Positions 1 through 11,765 of a stretch of DNA of 64,000 bases are shown piece after piece. The stretch lies in contig JAHDVF020001359.1 of the NCBI GenBank assembly GCA_022606425.2, forward strand, positions 496,001 through 560,000, read 5' to 3'. The notes under the pieces were generated by a model. The model was not told the origin of the DNA. It made no database searches and saw nothing but the letters and a program-made list of their open reading frames with translations. The translations under genes and the position numbers were made by a program. The stretch is from Lepidostoma basale. Its lineage: Eukaryota; Arthropoda; Insecta; Trichoptera; Lepidostomatidae. Numbering within the stretch: the stretch's first letter is position 1; every line of letters begins with the position of its first letter.

Positions 1-349
1 TTTTGTGTCATTAGGTGTAATCGAGAGAGATTTAAAATAGAGCGAGAGTGGAAGTTGTTTTCTTCAATCCCCGTGTAATCCACACACGGCGCGGCGTCCT
101 TTTGCTATCCCTTCAATGCGCTCTCTAAATAATTGCGTCTCTACATCAACCAGTGGCAGAGGCTGGAATTCTAGCTGGAAAAGAAGGGGTACCAACCCAC
201 TTCACGGGATTCGTTTTTAATCTGTAAAATATTAATATCTATGTGGAACAGCTGACTTTATTTTCACATGGTTTTAAATCAAAATATGATTTTTGGAAAA
301 AACGAAATATTAAAAACTGATAAATGGTCGTTCACAATGAAGTTCTAGT
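1..349. other. Unassigned left edge of window
   Basis: No gene or repeat recognised. Positions 80-215 are richer in G and C than the surroundings, but translate with stops in all frames tried by eye. Confidence 0.5.
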
Positions 350-842
350 TCCAACATTTATGTATGGAAGCCAAGATGGAACTGGTAGAAGAAAGGTGAG
401 AGCAGAATAAATTAGGTGAAGATGATATCCCTTAGACATATACATGTTAAAACGACGTACGACAGAGTTTCAAGTATCGATATTACGTAGGAATATAGGG
501 CGGAAACAAATATTATGAACAAAATTATGAAAGGATCACTGCGGTGATTTTGTCACATGGAACGCGTGGATGAACAAAGAAAGGTTAAGAAAGTATACGT
601 TAACTATGTGAATGGAGTACGGAGTCGAAAAAAACCAAGAAAACCATGGCATAACCAAATCAATCAAATTTTAAAAGTTGAACATGTTAAAAGTCGGAAG
701 AATCGACGTGCTTGTAGAACTCGTTGTATGAATATATAGGGAGCTAAAGAGGCGTGTGAGGATAGAGTAGTGCGGCGGAATATTCTCTCTGCCTACCCTT
801 TTGGAAAAACAGCGTGATGATTTTTCGTTGTTGTTGTTGTAA
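350..842 (+). pseudogene. RTE-like LINE family A, 3' end, decayed
   Basis: This is the end of a non-LTR retrotransposon polyprotein. It aligns with the better-preserved copy at 4335-4816: a basic stretch reading RSRKKPRKPWHNQ (open frame 557-739), then a KNRRACRTRCMN segment, and the closing 'ILSAYP' region near 785-800. It ends in a (GTT)n microsatellite at about 820-841, as expected for RTE-type elements that terminate in short tandem repeats rather than poly(A). Several frameshifts are present and the upstream part (350-556) is heavily mutated. The reverse transcriptase domain itself is absent through 5' truncation. It is not expected to encode anything. Confidence 0.7.
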
Positions 843-1490
843 AAACTGTCTAATCGAAAATCAGATTCAATTGACAGTTAGAAGTAGGAAGTAAAATAAA
901 AAAATGTGATTTGCTGATAAAAAGATCTGAACTTCGTTTATTTATACTTTTTATATTTCCGTTTGTAACATAGAAAGAAAAAAAGAAAAAAGCTCATTTC
1001 AGACGATTATTTGAACATAAAACGTGTCCCAAGTACAGATAGGCCTACGGATTCTACGGCCATAAAAAACACTAATGAAAAACCGAGTAGGAGAAAAGAC
1101 TGATATTCTAGGTAGAAAACCCACCCATTTTATCAGTTTAATAGATTTTTTCACTATTCAGTTCACATGGAGGATAAAATTACTTTGAAAACGTCCAATA
1201 AATGGATTGAAATACCTAACTGATGTAATTTGCTTGTAGAGTTTTAGAAATTTTGCCAATAGGCCTTCAGAAACTTGACTCCGTGAGCATATTGAATATT
1301 TTAAGTAGTTAACTAAATAAATATTGCATGGAATTTCTCCCTTTCCAGTTGGCAACTGTGAGAGGGTCAAATACAATATTTGAATGTCAAACACATTAAA
1401 TAATTAAACTCATAAGTTTAAAGTAGGATGTCCTATCACTAATTTGATTTTAGTTTGAATCGACGCCAAAAATTATAAATTAGATTGTTA
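843..1490. other. AT-rich sequence, nothing recognised
   Basis: No coding, RNA or repeat signature seen. Confidence 0.5.
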
Positions 1491-1492
1491 TA

Positions 1493-1640
1493 TTGTTTTT
1501 TGAATAATGATGTAAAACTCCATATAAACTAATACAATTAATTAACATTTCATAATGCCTTAGACAAGCGAAACGTATCATTCACATAAATTATAATAAA
1601 ATTTCTGTAAAACAGACGTTTTATTTCGTATTATTTCATA
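1493..1640 (+). repeat. Penelope-like hammerhead repeat, family A
   Basis: Contains, in order, a reverse-complement tail (GATGTAAAACTCCATAT), the motif CATAATGCCTTAG..AAGCGAAAC, and the family tail AATAAAATTTCTGTAAAACAGACGTTTT. The same three blocks recur at 11620, 18545, 19185, 25580, 39030, 40085, 40258, 50645 and 59103. The block before GAAAC can fold as stem II of a hammerhead-like core, but the CTGANGA side has decayed here. Confidence 0.6.
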
Positions 1641-1835
1641 TATATTGTTATAATTGAAAATAACATTATGTTTGTAAGAAAAATAAGTAATAATAACTTT
1701 TATAAATCTAGTCAAGCTGTAAATTTATGATTTAATTATCAGTTAATGTTTGTTCCACGTAGACAATAACGTGACTCAATTAAATCATATACTGACTAAC
1801 CGTATTCCATATGAATCTAAAATATAATAATACAT

Positions 1836-2030
1836 AGCACTCAGGGAGCACTAGGCTGGTCGAAAGAGAAAGGGAGGAAGACCTGGAGCCATCCAGAGAA
1901 CAATCCTGCAGGAGGACGTTATGGCGGCAGGACTCACTTGGAATGGCATCAGGCGTGAATCGGGTGGAGGAGAATCCTCAAGGCCCTGTGCAGCACGAAG
2001 GTGTGTAAGAATGAGAAGATGAGGACATAG
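1836..2030 (+). pseudogene. RTE-like LINE C-terminal remnant
   Basis: Translates as a basic KRKGGRPGAIQRTI stretch followed by AAGLTWNGIRRES and, after frame slips, an ending rich in 'ALCSTK'. This is the usual end of an RTE-type LINE protein (GRP-x-W..D basic tail, then a DR-x-x-W segment). Only about 60 codons survive, with frameshifts after about 1965. Confidence 0.6.
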
Positions 2031-3365
2031 CTATAGGAGTTTTAAAATGACACAAGTCAAAATGAAGTTTTCGACTAGCGTTACTTTAGAAATACTTGTT
2101 CGACATATTATCATTTTTTTTTATTTCGATTAATTGATTCGACGATTTACTTCATGTTAATTGACAGAGAAGGGTTCATAGGGGAGAAGGGATAGTTTTG
2201 TCAGTCTCGCTTACCCGCTTTCTAGTAACAGTTATTTCATTTAAGCAAATCAATGGGGATACCAAACCACATTTAAGCTATTCTATTTTTCCCCTTCTAT
2301 GCCCTGCACTTACAAATACAAACACACGGTGAATAACAGTAATGATTTTGATAGACGTTGAAGATGATTGGAGACCCGGATGAACGTGTTGAAGAGAATA
2401 TTATAACCTACACCGGGATAGAGCTCCGAGAAGAAGATAAACTTGTATGTATATCGATAATACATATTCAAATACCAACTGAAAATAAATCATTAAGATT
2501 TCTTTAGTAACACTAGTCAAAAACGCAATTTTGACAAGCGTGACTTTAGAAATTCCAGTGCCATGTATAAAATTGACCACAGCTGGCACAGGGTTTAATA
2601 CAATAATTTTCTATTTCGAAATTTCGTAAAAGTGTAAAGAAGATTTGAACCAATTCCCATCCATCAGCTGAAATCTTGGAGCAATGTAGCGTGATGCCTT
2701 TATGGTATAACATGGCACTAAAATGCGAATCAACTACTTTTTATTTCTTCTTGGGGAAAGTACGCGAGGGCGGTAGGCATTATGAGAAATGTTATTATTC
2801 ACGGCAGTAAATAGCAAAACCTGGAAAAAGAAAGTTACCGAATCATCGAGTTCTCTGGTACTTTAATGTCGATCTGTCGAGAAAAGTTTGACATTAGGTA
2901 ACATCAGTTTTTGCCGATATTACTCGGTTATACTTTTACAGGAGACAGTATGTAAAGTTTTTATTTTGTAAAAAGGATATTGGAATGTTACAATTTTCGT
3001 ATTAAATAGAATTTGAGAGCAAAATAATACAACATTCGAGTTTACCTGATTATTAGATCATTATTAGATCACTGAGGCAAAAAACCTATTCTTGAAATTG
3101 TTGCTTTATTCTTCAAACAAAATAATTCATAATTATTCTACTCGTAGCTTTTACAATATTATATGTTGAACTGGAATGTAAATGTTAGAAAAACAAGGAC
3201 CGTGAGTAAATGGATCATGGTTTTGAAATTTTCCCATTGAAAATCTCACTATTAAAGCATTTAATTTGACAATTCGAGATTAGATGAAATGGTATTTGCA
3301 ATGCGTTAGTATACACCTTACAACGGAAAAACATATTTTGAAAATTAAATCCACGACTTCGAAGT
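2031..3365. other. AT-rich sequence, nothing recognised
   Basis: No convincing gene, RNA or mobile element. One copy of the octamer TACTCGTA lies at 3139-3146. Confidence 0.5.
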
Positions 3366-3423
3366 TTCCCCGGGAGCCGGGGTCCGGGTTCTCCAGCCGG
3401 GGTCGGGTTAGGTTAGGTTAGGG
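3366..3423. repeat. GC-rich direct repeat plus short TTAGG run
   Basis: Two copies of AGCCGGGGTC (about 3374 and 3395) separated by about 11 bases run directly into about three units of TTAGG (3408-3423). TTAGG is the common insect telomere unit. This run is far too short to be telomeric and is best read as a small interstitial repeat. Confidence 0.6.
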
Positions 3424-3498
3424 TAACAATGTTTGTAAAACAGAAAATATGTTTTTGTTACTTTTGATAGACTTTTCTCTAGAGTTCTAAGCTAATTC

Positions 3499-3717
3499 GA
3501 CATTCGTGGCGCAGTGTTAAGTGCTTTGGCTGTCACACCTAAGGTCCCGGGTTCGATTCCTGGCGATGGCAGTAAAATTGTCGCAATGTATTTGGTCTGG
3601 TGCAGAATTCACGTTTTAATAAAATGGCGATATATTAACTACCTATCACGCGTCATGAGATTAATTTATGATAGCTATACCCTTTACATCGATTTGACAA
3701 AATAATAATAATAATAA
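3499..3717 (+). repeat. tRNA-derived SINE, copy 1
   Basis: A degenerate tRNA-like head (CGTGGCGCAGTG as A box, GGTTCGATTCC as B box) is followed by the family body (GTGCAGAATTCACG, AAAATGGCGATA, CTACCTATCAC, CCTTTACATCGATTTG) and an (AATAAT)n tail. The head supplies an internal RNA polymerase III promoter. The part of the body containing GTGTGATTGTCACAC is mutated here. Five more copies lie at 15415, 25140, 41626 (reverse), 54279 and 61582. Confidence 0.85.
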
Positions 3718-4334
3718 GTACACAACAAATATATGTTGAGATTGCAATAAAGAAACTAGTAAAAGCATTAATAGAGTGTTATTTGACGTAAATAGAATTA
3801 AAAAAATTAACCCAACATCTCATTCTTTGTTTATGTTTTCCCTGTGCAAGGATTCTAGAAAATAGAAAAGGAATTTGATCTCTGCCGAGGGAGAGGTCGG
3901 GCTGTCTCAGTGCACCCGATTCAGCTCCAGTCTTCACTGATTAAAATTCTAGAAAACTGGATTCTCAATGAATAATGAATCATTAGCAGAAAACGCTTTC
4001 CTCGGAATAATAACGCGGATCGTTAGTGGAGGTTTATCGTTCGCAAAACTATTCGCTAACTTCTTGTTTGCGTAATCAGAGGCGGGAGATGAAATTTATA
4101 ATAAGCAACCGACTCGAAATTATTTTGGAAGATGTTCGTTCTGCTATCTAATAAACAAACCACTAATGAAAAGAATGTAAGCATTGGAAAATCGATTAAA
4201 AGGTATTTAATTATTTGTTTGGCTAAGAAAAATTTCTTATTAAGCAAGTATAATATAATATATTGTAATATAAGCGTGCCAAAAATATATTGAAGATTTA
4301 TCTGGGTATATTGTAATGATTTGAAAACTAAAGC
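3718..4334. other. Unassigned, GC-richer patch at 3840-4060
   Basis: No reading frame or repeat recognised. The 3840-4060 patch is less AT-rich than its surroundings and free of known repeats, so it could be a conserved non-coding element. That is inference only. Confidence 0.35.
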
Positions 4335-4816
4335 AAATATGGCAGTACATGGAGTTCTTGTGCCAACCTGGATTGGAGCCGGCAAAAAAGGATGAAAGTA
4401 GGATAAACGCCGTAGAAATGAGATCACTGAGAAGAATGTGCGGGAAAACGATATATGATGGAATACCTAACGACGAAATAAGGAAGAAATGTAAGGCAGA
4501 TGATTGCATCATAAGTAAAATTAAGAAAGGATCCCACAGATGGTTTGGACAAACGGAACAAATGGACGAGAGAAGAATGGTTAAAATGTTGTATACAAGC
4601 AGTGTGAGTGAAAAGAGAAGTCGTGGAAGGTCAAGGAAAGCTTGGCATGACCAAATTATTCAAATACTGAAAGGCAGCCACATTCGAAGTCGGAAAAATC
4701 GACGAACGTGTATGTTACGATGTATGAATGTGGAGGAAGCTAAAGAGGTAAGTTCGAAAAGAATGGTCTGGCGGTCCATCCTCTCTGCCTACCCCTCCGG
4801 AGTTAGTTAGTTAGTT
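4335..4816 (+). pseudogene. RTE-like LINE family A, best-preserved 3' end
   Basis: An open frame from 4349 to 4810 encodes about 153 residues of the C-terminal part of an RTE-type LINE protein. It has the post-RT segment 'EMRSLRRMCG', a conserved RWFGQ (usually RWFGH) motif, a basic RSRGRSRKAWHDQI block and the terminal 'WRSILSAYPSG'. It ends in a TTAGTTAGTTAG tail (4803-4814). The RT domain is missing through 5' truncation, so this is a dead-on-arrival copy, not a gene, although its frame is still intact. It serves as reference for the family A pieces at 350, 6985, 12700, 14579, 21691, 24378, 25706 and 46645. Confidence 0.85.
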
Positions 4817-5924
4817 TTGAAATTATTTTTTTGAAATAACATTAAGGACCACGTTTATTCGCAACGCATTCCCATTACTCTAGTCCATACTTCTCGGATT
4901 TATCAGATTTTAGACAAAAAGTGATATGATATTATAATTTAGTATAAATAAATAAATTGTGTAACATCTGTGGAAGGACTATGCAAAATTATAAATAAAA
5001 ACCTATTTATTGGTATGAAAAATGTTTTATAAAACAGGTGAGGTAACACTTGTTGACTCTGTTACCAGTGATCTAGTTCCTCACCTTGCTGTTTAATAAT
5101 ATAACAAAAACGTGAATGACAGTCAGCATATTTACATTTTTATAACTCATAATGAATATTAAGGTTTTTTGTATAATGATGAAAGATTTTCTGTATCATA
5201 ATGTAATATTAATGAGGAACTTGTAAAAAAGTGGTTTCTTCTATTAATAGGAAAGATAAAATAAATAATAAATAAGCTGATAAAATAATAAATTCAAGAA
5301 AAAAAAGTCATATAATATAATAAATAAACGAAGACACAGAAATGAGATGAATCATTTTTTTTTTTGACAAATTTGCACACAAAGTATTCAGAAATATGAC
5401 TAAAAAAGTATAATCAATATATTTTTCCGACAAAATAATGACGAAGATATTTCCGAGGCAGCCTCGAGGTCTCTGCGGGCAAAATAAAACCTGTAAATGA
5501 AACTTATTAAAGAAATCGAATCAAATTTCAATGATGTATTTTTTTAGTATTGGATATCAAATTTACGAAATAATAATTGCAGAATTTTGATCGACGGAAA
5601 AAGATCCAAAAAGCCATTGTTAGAATTGAATGTAATCATATATTTGAATCATTTCAAAAATATATTTTCACAACATTTGATTGCAATTTTCATGAAAATG
5701 TTTAGGACCGCAGACGACCTTCCTAAGTGCAGATTTTTAAAATTTTTAAAAATTCTTACATGAGTAGAATTGATCTTTGATGAATCCTATATAGAGAAGA
5801 AAGATGAACGTTACTAAAATCAAGTTGATAGAATCACAACTGGCACAAATCATGATGGATAATGCTCATCGAAGCTTTGAGTGAATACATGGTTTGGGAC
5901 ATAAAATACAGTTTGGGCGAAGGA
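4817..5924. other. AT-rich sequence, nothing recognised
   Basis: No gene or named repeat. Homopolymer runs occur near 5300-5370. Confidence 0.5.
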
Positions 5925-6345
5925 ACAAGAGAGCAGAATTGAATAGAAAAGACGAATAAGCTAGGCAGCGTTCAAGAACCTTAACCACATTTTGAAGAAA
6001 CCGAAAATAACATAAACTTGAAAAATATAGTATTCTCTCGCTTGTATCACAAGAAGGTGCCAACATGTCTAGAGTCACCATGTTGGGCATAAGTCTGAGG
6101 GCAGAGTCTGAAATGAGAATATACAAGTCAGATCGAAGGTTTCCGACGTCATGGATGTGGCCGCAGCTCTTAAGTGGCGATAGGCGGGAAATTACACACA
6201 TGAAAAGGGGGCAAAGCGATGGCTATGCTGGAATCCGAGGACAGAAGGGTGTAGAGTTGGGCTCCCGCAGTTGAGCTGGCGTGATGACATCCAAAAGAGT
6301 GCGGGAAATGCCTGAATGCAGATCGATGTGAAAACAGAATGGAAA
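5925..6345 (+). pseudogene. RTE-like LINE family B, decayed
   Basis: A frame at 6065-6274 begins with MLGISLRAES and later frames give a weakened 'KWRWAGH'-type region, a 'GRPQLRW' equivalent near 6260-6290 and 'KSAGNA' near 6300. These match the C-terminal segment of the family B copy at 44690-45290 (AMLGISLRDRVRN...KWQWAGHIAR...GRPQLRWKDD). At least three frameshifts and several stops are visible. The overlapping minus-strand frame at 5866-6201 is an antisense shadow. Confidence 0.7.
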
Positions 6346-6984
6346 ATACGAAATAAAACCTTGAAGATGAAGAATAATAGAGATGTCTACACTTAACATT
6401 AAAATTACTTACTTCTCGTATGTTCGGAAAATGAAGCACTTGAACAAAAAGATATTCCAGGTAACTTCGATATCTATATAAATATCAAAGCTTGGTTGCG
6501 TAATCTATGTATATTGTGTATCAAAGAGCTGACAAGTGTTTCAAAGAGCTGAAAGCGATGAATGGTGATGCTTAGATATAGTGTGGCCTTAACATGTTGG
6601 TGTTTATAATGTAAAGTATATAGGTATTTGAAAAATGATCTAATTATAATATTTATGTTATAATACTAATGGTAGTTTTTGAAAACGCAAAAAAGCTTTA
6701 AATTGTTAGTTGAATTAGTTTGAATGGTGCATTGAGGTATACGCTGATTGATGTGTTATGAAATATGATCACAAACGTTGACAACAATTCAAAGAGAAGG
6801 GTGAACATGTACAGGATTATTAAAAATGCAATTAATATTGTCATGAGTGAATTATGAAATAGCGGAAAGAGTGTAAAGTTTACGTAATTGGTGTAAATAT
6901 AACACTCAATATCCAGAGGACCTAGAAAATCATTGCACAATCAAGTCAATTTGTAAGAGTTGGCCATTTTGGTAGTTTGGTAGT
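6346..6984. other. AT-rich sequence with a short direct repeat
   Basis: TCAAAGAGCTGA occurs at 6520 and 6541. Otherwise nothing recognised. Confidence 0.45.
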
Positions 6985-7095
6985 AAAATGTTGGGTGCAT
7001 GTAACACTGTATGAATGATATGAAAACTGCAAAAGTGCGTTTGAAAAAATGTCGTATTCTATCCTCCCTGCGTACTTCTCGGGAGATTTGGTGAT
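6985..7095 (+). pseudogene. RTE-like LINE family A, terminal scrap
   Basis: The stretch ending ATCCTCCCTGCGTACTTCTC aligns with the final codons of the 4335-4816 copy (ATCCTCTCTGCCTACCCCTC). The preceding bases match its 'CMN' region. About 110 bp remain. Confidence 0.55.
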
Positions 7096-7694
7096 ATATT
7101 GTGTTAGATAAGTAAGTATAATATTGTTGTGAAAAGAATTAATTATTTTGGGACAACAAACATTTGAAATTGGATTCAATAGATATCTTACCGAAATGTC
7201 TTCGATAACTGGTGCAGGAACCTGCAGAATATAAGAACTATGAAACTTTCCAGAAGATAAAGATCATCTTTGATAACTATCCTCATTATAACGCGAACCA
7301 TATTAGTTGTAGCATTTTTATTATTATTGTCGTAATACTGAGTAAGAAACATTAAAACAATGGGCCCATTAACAATGTCAGTTTGAATTAAATTATTTAT
7401 GTTCTTACATTTCGTGTGGGCGGACCCTAATAAGATAATACACGAATTTTCCGTGACCCCTCCCTTCCGCTTAACTCCAGCATCCTTCCTTCCAGAACAT
7501 CCTCTCGTCACTTTCTACTGTAGGTAAACTTCCCACACGCCATAGGCGACGCGTAGGATATTTATTATATATTTTTTAAACGTATAAAATGAATACCTAG
7601 GATGAAAACTTACAAATTTGTCCGATATTTATCTAATACAAAGAAAAATGGTAATTACGATATTCATTGTCCATTTTATATTATCGAGAATTTT
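7096..7694. other. Unassigned sequence
   Basis: No gene or repeat recognised. 7430-7560 is slightly GC-richer. Confidence 0.45.
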
Positions 7695-7850
7695 TAATAT
7701 ATTGTATATCGAACACATCGAGAGAATGGGCCAAGCGAGGATTCCCAAAGTCGTGATGCACGAGACTCCAGAGGGCCGTCGACTACCTGAACGACCACCG
7801 AAGAGATGGAGAGAAAGCTGCGCGTCTTCATCACAGGGTGAAATTTGATA
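7695..7850 (+). pseudogene. RTE-like LINE C-terminal remnant
   Basis: Translation from about 7705 reads IEHIERMGQARIPKVVM and continues into PERPPKRWRESC. This is the 'GH-x-x-RM...RIPK' plus basic 'GRP-x-x-RW' ending of an RTE-type LINE protein. About 45 codons are recognisable before a stop at about 7848. Confidence 0.65.
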
Positions 7851-8849
7851 TTCTGTCTAAACAAATCGTACACTAAAAATAAGAAGAAGAGGAGAATTTT
7901 CTTGATAAAAGTTACCTTTTCCTCATTCTGTGTTGCGAGTAATGAAAACATTATGAGCATTTTAAATTTATAAGCACAAAGTTTTTAGAGTAGTAAGTAT
8001 GGAGTGATTTTTTATATTATTATTTCCTTTTATTATTACAAGTCATTTCGACGTCGATCAAGCACAGTCTATAGCTAAATAGATGCAAGAATAACGTCAT
8101 TCGATTTCTAAATTAAAAAAAAATATATGCAAACTGTCAAACAAAGCATTGTGATTCAAATTAATAAGCACAATTCTTCCATTCAAAGTATCCAAAATCA
8201 AAATTTGATTGTACACAATTATTGTTTCAATAATCGTTCATGTAAGATATTTTTGCAATGATTTTATTATAAAAAGGCCTAAATCACAAATAAGTCAAAG
8301 AAAAAATAGAAATTCACTGAAAGATAATTAATTTTACTTTCTGTGAAATTGAATTAAGAGAACAAGCAGAAAAAATTTCAACCCTCCACTGGACGGGTAG
8401 TTCTTCGCAGTTACACTCTTCTTACATCAAGTAATTAGTCCTACCCCAAAGGCGAACATTCCGACACTCCATTGGAAAGGAATCGGTTTCGTGTCGGAAT
8501 TAAGTGAGAAAGTTCCTTTACCATTTGTCACTCCAATACATTGATTTTCTTCAGAGAAAGAAAAAAACTTAACGTTAGTATGTGCTTAAGTTCATTGATA
8601 TATATGGGGACACATCGGGTGGGCATTAGGCGTGGAAATATAAAGGAGGTGTGATGGACGAGGCGCATTGTTCAAGAAAGTATAATCATTTATTGGTCCG
8701 GGATCTTATGAACATGTGTATTAAAATCATATTATACTCGTATACCTTGAGGCGTTGTGGCTATTGGATATTTTAACATGGAATTAGAACTAAAGCGCTA
8801 AACATGGATATTGAAATTAAATGTTGAATTGAAGTTGCACGTGCTGTAT
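7851..8849. other. Unassigned sequence
   Basis: A less AT-rich patch at 8380-8530 includes the hairpin listed next. TACTCGTA occurs at 8735-8742. No genes seen. Confidence 0.45.
8458..8500. repeat. 10-bp perfect inverted repeat
   Basis: ATTCCGACAC (8458-8467) is mirrored by GTGTCGGAAT (8491-8500), with a 23-base loop. Function unknown. Confidence 0.5.
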
Positions 8850-9215
8850 TTAATAAAATGAGAACCATTTTTTGCAAAGATAGTCTAAACATGAAACTCC
8901 GGCCAAGAATAATTAAATGCTATGTACGAGTCATATTATAATACATAAGTGTGAATCTCAAACTCCGATAGTGAATGAAATGAACCAGTTGGAGGCGTTT
9001 GAGATGTGGATATATCACAGAATGCTCCTTATACCGTGGACCGATAGGCCCAGTAATGCAGACTTAATACAGAGAGCCGAAGCCAATGTTGGTGAGTGTA
9101 GAAAGAAATATAAAAAAATACCACCACCTTCGCCTGATAATTATGAGTAAGATAGAGGGACGGCGGGAAGTTGGTAGAAGGTAGTTGTCCGGCTGTGGAG
9201 TATAATAATTATTTA
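8850..9215 (+). pseudogene. RTE-like LINE family C, decayed
   Basis: The stretch MRTIFCKDSLNMKLRPRII near 8860-8910 and the open frame 8917-9150 (QLEAFEMWIYHRMLLIPWTD) match the region just after the RT palm of RTE-type elements, where EMWIYRRML-x-I-x-WTD is diagnostic. After the frame breaks, 'KIEGRREVGR'-like codons appear at 9150-9190. Frameshifts and stops are present and no RT catalytic motif survives. Confidence 0.75.
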
Positions 9216-10504
9216 TTTGATCATTTCCGTGCATATAAAAAATGTTTCTAATATTTGGTTTGTCTCTGAAAACTTTAATATGTACGAGTATGTTAAAGGT
9301 AACATGAATATTGCTTAGTTCTGAATTTTTTAAGGCCTTTTTATGTTTGAAATAAAAATATACAATATAGGTGGAAAGCCGAGATGACCTTAAGAATACG
9401 ACCTAATAATGTAGTTACATGTTTGAACAGCTTGACAAATATATGCCTTGTTTATATAACCGTTTATATAACTTTCTGTTAGCAATACATTTGTTTGATA
9501 AATAGCAGGATATTGTGAAAAAAGTCTTGATTTTGCATATACATATAAAGATCAAAATAAATATTTAAAAAAAAACAATACTGGTGATAACAAATTCCGT
9601 AAAATCATATTTTATTTTAGTTGGTGCATTGCGAGAGTTTTTTTAATAAACTACTCAATTCCTAGTATCGTATTTAGACCTTTTACAGAAAGCACCTGTA
9701 GTTTTTTTAAATTTTAGCCTAGAAAGAATATTACTTAAATTTAATTCGGATTTCTTAACCAATCAATCAGATTATTATTAGTGTTAAGAGGGGGTACTCT
9801 TGACATGACATTATCCGTCTATTATCTATCTAATTAGTATGAAATTTATCAGATCCACTGGTAGTTCATTGAGAAAATGACACATTGATAAATACGGAGT
9901 TGGAGAAGATTGACTGTACCATAAACTGATAACGTAAAATATTGTTCCACACTTGTATAACGTATACCTTTTCATGTACCCACGCAATACGCGCTTATCA
10001 TACTATCAGACACTTGTACTGTCCTTTCAAATACAATCTTATGACGAGTATGGTTCAAATAAAATGAGAATTAACGTTTTTGTTTAGACTTGTCTTATAG
10101 GAGCTTTAGTACTTGTATGCTTACACACAGTAAATAATATGGTGGTGCCGCGCCGGTATGATCCACGGATGTTCTTTCAACTGGAATTTTGATGTCATTT
10201 TAAAGAAATCTTTGTTTGCAATGTACGAGTACGATCATTCTACTTACTCGTATAGACACATAATTCAACGCATTTTAAGAAGTCTTTATGCTATGAATAA
10301 CTACGACGCGGCGTTAGATTTTACTCTGAGAACGAGTTTATATTCCCAATAGTAGGATCTTTAGAATTTTCCCCCTAGCAAATGTACGAGTATTAAGTAC
10401 AGTGGTAATTTGGAATAAAGACCGGCAGATGTCCAACACTATTTACTTAACCTGTTATATGTCACATCACAATTGGCAACAAAACACTCTTCTCTCTACT
10501 ACCA
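9216..10504. other. AT-rich sequence with a TACGAGTA cluster
   Basis: Four exact TACGAGTA/TACTCGTA octamers fall within about 1.1 kb (9283, 10224, 10245, 10385), the densest cluster in the window. No gene recognised. Confidence 0.5.
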
Positions 10505-10890
10505 GCGCTCAAATCAAGAAACGTACACTGGAAAACCAAAATCATCCTGTATAAAACAATTATCCGAACAGTAGTGACCTATGGGTGTGAGGCGTGGGCA
10601 ATGACAACAAAATCCGCAGAGCGACTGGATACTTTTGAGAGAAGGGTGCTGCGCAGAATTCTGGGACCTGTGAATGACGGTGAAGGCTGGAGAGTGCGGC
10701 ATAATGACGAGCTGAACTATATTTACTGTAGAAGACTAATTGAACGACCAAGGCTGCGATGGGAGGATGAAGTTGGGAGAGATGGGGCGAAATTGTTACG
10801 AGTGTCAGATTGGAGGGTCGAAGCGGAGGACAGGAGGAGTTGGATGAGAAGAATACTGGAGGCTAAGGTTCGATATGGGCTGTAGGGCCA
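10505..10890 (+). pseudogene. RTE-like LINE family D, internally deleted C-terminus
   Basis: An open frame at 10574-10885 reads YGCEAWAMTTKSAERLDTFE, then RRVLRRILGPV, then after a junction RPRLRWEDEVGRD, and ends in 'RRSWMRRILEAKVRYGL'. Upstream codons (10520-10573) continue in the same frame. Compared with family members, the segment between the RILGPV block and the basic RPRLRW block is too short. The zone that normally carries the WLGH motif is missing, which suggests an internal deletion of a few dozen codons. Fairly young copy, but 5'-truncated and without RT. Confidence 0.8.
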
Positions 10891-10998
10891 TCGAAGTTAT
10901 ATAGTATATGTAAATCTCTATTCATTTTTAATGACTCTATTTAAATGCTTATTTTATATTTAAACTTTTCAATTTAAGGAATGTTGGGATGGAAAAAC

Positions 10999-11030
10999 GA
11001 GAGACATCGTTCCGGTGGACGATGTCTCTC
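10999..11030. repeat. Perfect 12-bp hairpin
   Basis: GAGAGACATCGT (10999-11010) and ACGATGTCTCTC (11019-11030) flank an 8-base loop TCCGGTGG. A direct repeat TTAGTACATAAAATTGA occurs just after it (about 11033) and again at about 11101. Confidence 0.7.
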
Positions 11031-11619
11031 TTATTAGTACATAAAATTGATGTCTTCCGGTACATGAAAAATGGTAACGTGGTAAATATGAGAGTATTTA
11101 TTAGTACATAAAATTGATTTTACAATATTAAATAAGGCACCCTTAAAATAACGGTATCGTCATCATCAGTCATAGTCGTCCAGTGTTAGACATAGGCCTC
11201 CCTTCCCGACTTTCACAAAATTTTTATCTCTCGCTACTCTGTGCCATTGGCCTCCTGCCAATCGTTTGGTGTCATCAGACCATCTTGCTTGTGGTCTACC
11301 CGGATTTCTGTGGCTCGTTTTCGGTCGCCACTCCAACGATTTACAATAATTATAATTATTCTGTTGTCTAGCTAATTAAATCAAATCATCACAGCGCAAG
11401 GAAAATCCATGCAAATAGTGGAAAAAATAATATATGAATAACAATATGATATTAATTATGTTAATTGAAATTTCTTGCTAGAAACTCATTGTAAATAATA
11501 TAAAGTTTTTTTTATGGAAACCTATTTTACAATATACGAGTATACTTTATTTAGTTTATTTATACTTAATCGTTAGTTTCGACACACGAAAATAAATTGT
11601 TTTGTTTTGATAGTTATCT
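11031..11619. other. AT-rich sequence, nothing recognised
   Basis: No gene seen. TACGAGTA at 11535-11542. Confidence 0.5.
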
Positions 11620-11765
11620 CTTTTATGTAAAACTCCATATTTAAAAATCAGTATAAATGAAAATGTTTGATAATAGACACTTGATAATGCTTTTGCAATA
11701 CGGAACATATCAATCCCATTGAAAAAATAATCTAGAAAATGACGTTTTCATTTTTATTTTAAAAA
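11620..11765 (+). repeat. Penelope-like repeat, family A, decayed
   Basis: The block order GTAAAACTCCATAT ... CTTGATAATGCTTTTGCAA..CGGAACATATCAATCCC ... TCTAGAAAATGACGTTTTCAT matches family A. The GAAAC of the core has mutated to GGAAC. Confidence 0.6.

Noticed and set aside
3408..3423. Telomere repeat (TTAGG)n
   Set aside because: Only about three units; interstitial.
3499..3575. Possible functional tRNA genes at the SINE heads
   Set aside because: A/B boxes are present but acceptor and anticodon stems do not close, and each head is fused to the same SINE body.
5866..6201. 111-codon minus-strand open frame
   Set aside because: Antisense to the decayed family B LINE.
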